A stretch of DNA of 15,735 bases from Verrucomicrobiota bacterium (lineage in GTDB: Bacteria; Verrucomicrobiota; Verrucomicrobiia; Limisphaerales; UBA8199): contig JAPLUA010000261.1 in the NCBI GenBank assembly GCA_026397855.1, positions 1-15,735 on the forward strand, given 5' to 3'. Each line of letters begins with the position of its first letter. Positions within the stretch are counted from its first letter, which is position 1. The notes under the pieces are model-generated. The model was not told the origin of the DNA and did no database searches. It worked only from the letters and a program-made list of their open reading frames with translations. Positions 14,731-15,735 of the stretch are shown in pieces. The position numbers and the translations under genes are program-made.

Positions 14731-15657
14731 TCAAAGGTCGGCACTACAAGAGTTCAACTGGTGTCCATGCGTGGTGATTTTGGGCGGGGGTTGAGCCGGC
14801 AGTTCCAGCTTGAGTTTGGTCAATAAGAGTTGCAGGTCCTTTTCTGGCTGCGTGTAGCGAGTCAGCACCACCTCCCGGCCATCGGTCGTGAGAATGCGCA
14901 CATCGAGCATCTGCACAGCCGCGAACTTCTCCAACACCGACCGACTCGTGAGACCAGGAGCCAGATCGTGCAGGCGCCGACCCAGCGTCACGTGCAGGCA
15001 ATAGGCCGGGAAGGCGATGAAGATGTGCGCTTCAATCCGACTCTCCAGTTGATGAAACACCGGACGCAGCGCCAGGTCCCCCTTGAGCGTCTTGAAGGCC
15101 TCTTCCACTTGGGTGAGCTGCAGGTAGAAGGTCCACAGCTTGGCCGAGTCGCTCTCGGTCAAGTTGCTGCGCAAGAGATAACGCCCTTCGCGCCGACGCA
15201 CCTGCCGCAGCTTGTCTTTGCGCAACTGGTAGCTGAAAGTGGCCTCGGTAGCTGACACCGCCAACTCGACCAAACGCCAGGCGCTGGGAGCCGCGTGCTG
15301 AGCCGCGCCCAGCTTCTTGAGTAACTGATCGCGCGAGAGTTCCATTGCCTGAAGCGCTTTGAGCCGCTGCCACAGCCCTTTGAGCTGTCGGCGCCGCATC
15401 GACCGCTCCTTGGCAATCCGGTCCACGCTCTCCGCCAACACATACAGTTCCTTGTCCTGCGGCAGCAACTTGACTTGCACTCCCGGCCGCACCTCCTGCC
15501 AGGACTTCTGGAGCAGCGCCGCCTCGTATTGGCTCAGCCGTCCTTTGGGCGTGCCCACCAGATACTGCACCGGCGGATCGCTCCGGCGCATTTGTGTAGC
15601 GCTGCGAACTGCGGCGGGGACGTGGGTGCGGGACGTTGGCTTGAAGGGATGAGCCAA
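14731..15657 (-). pseudogene. 5'-truncated IS4/IS1634-type transposase
   Basis: The open frame encodes 308 residues. From about residue 20 onward it matches my memory of the C-terminal half of IS1634-like (IS4 superfamily) DDE transposases: DPPVQYLVGTPKGRLSQ (27-43), VRPGVQVKLLPQDKELYVL (56-74), and RRREGRYLLRSNLTESD (154-170). The catalytic Glu region is VEEAFKTLKGDLALRP (184-199), followed by RIEAHIFIAF. Full-length relatives have about 500-600 residues, so the first two catalytic Asp and the N-terminal DNA-binding part are missing. The first 19 residues and the alternative frames in 15600-15735 do not resemble the family, so the homology seems to stop near 15600, a likely truncation or rearrangement point. 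The apparent start is a TTG and is probably meaningless. The window ends 78 bp beyond, so a split or frameshifted N-terminal part further right cannot be excluded. Terminal inverted repeats were not identified. Confidence 0.78.
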
Positions 15658-15735
15658 CGGAGCGGGGAGCCCAGAATAAATCGGCTTGATCGGCGTTGAG
15701 GATTGTGGAAAAAGCTTCCCGATTCAATTCCGACA

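Noticed and set aside
14629..14826. 65-codon plus-strand frame near the transposase end
   Set aside because: Largely antisense to the transposase remnant, with no start signal or similarity.

Overview
The window looks like chromosomal DNA of a GC-rich member of the PVC group, most likely Verrucomicrobiota (Limisphaerales/Pedosphaera-like). This rests on the AmpG-like MFS carrier with an inserted extracytoplasmic domain, the secreted NPCBM-type family GH27 glycosidase, a free-standing kinase of the type found in phage/plasmid 'polyvalent' proteins, and several kinds of intergenic palindromic element of the sort that litter such genomes. The taxonomic call comes from recalled family resemblance, not from a marker gene.

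Layout, left to right. Positions 1-180 hold a palindromic repeat and no convincing gene. An MFS transporter (181-2133, +) follows. After a 231-bp gap with an operator-like palindrome comes a three-gene RND efflux operon on the + strand: an outer-membrane TolC/CzcC-like lipoprotein (2365-3810), a lipoprotein periplasmic adaptor (3926-4918) and an RND permease (4925-8035). A double-hairpin repeat sits between the first two efflux genes. A convergent minus-strand block follows. In its direction of transcription it contains nagB (glucosamine-6-phosphate deaminase, 13573-12788), a polyvalent-type protein kinase (12607-11849), a secreted NPCBM + Ig-like + GH27 alpha-galactosidase-type enzyme (11557-9524), and a secreted propeller-like protein of unknown function (9527-8109) whose start overlaps the GH27 stop. 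A 131-bp inverted-repeat element separates the kinase from the GH27 gene. Divergent from nagB is a secreted protein with two OB-fold-like segments (13804-14571, +). The right end carries the 3' part of an IS4/IS1634-type transposase (14731 to about 15600, -), which appears to be 5'-truncated.

How the parts may work together. The GH27 enzyme and its coupled partner are both exported and would act on galactose- or N-acetylgalactosamine-capped glycans. NagB would feed amino sugar into glycolysis, and the MFS carrier belongs to the AmpG-like group that imports sugars or muropeptides. A small glycan-use locus is therefore plausible but inferred. The RND operon is a complete tripartite pump. Its permease lacks the classical heavy-metal (HME) signature, and its adaptor seems to lack the usual lipoyl halves, so the substrate is open.

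The points most worth a second look are the free-standing polyvalent-type kinase with a possible coupled 24-codon leader ORF, the beta-sandwich insertion in the MFS carrier, the divergent RND pump, the conserved unknown coupled to GH27, and the three unrelated palindromic elements. I saw no rRNA, tRNA, CRISPR array or complete mobile element.
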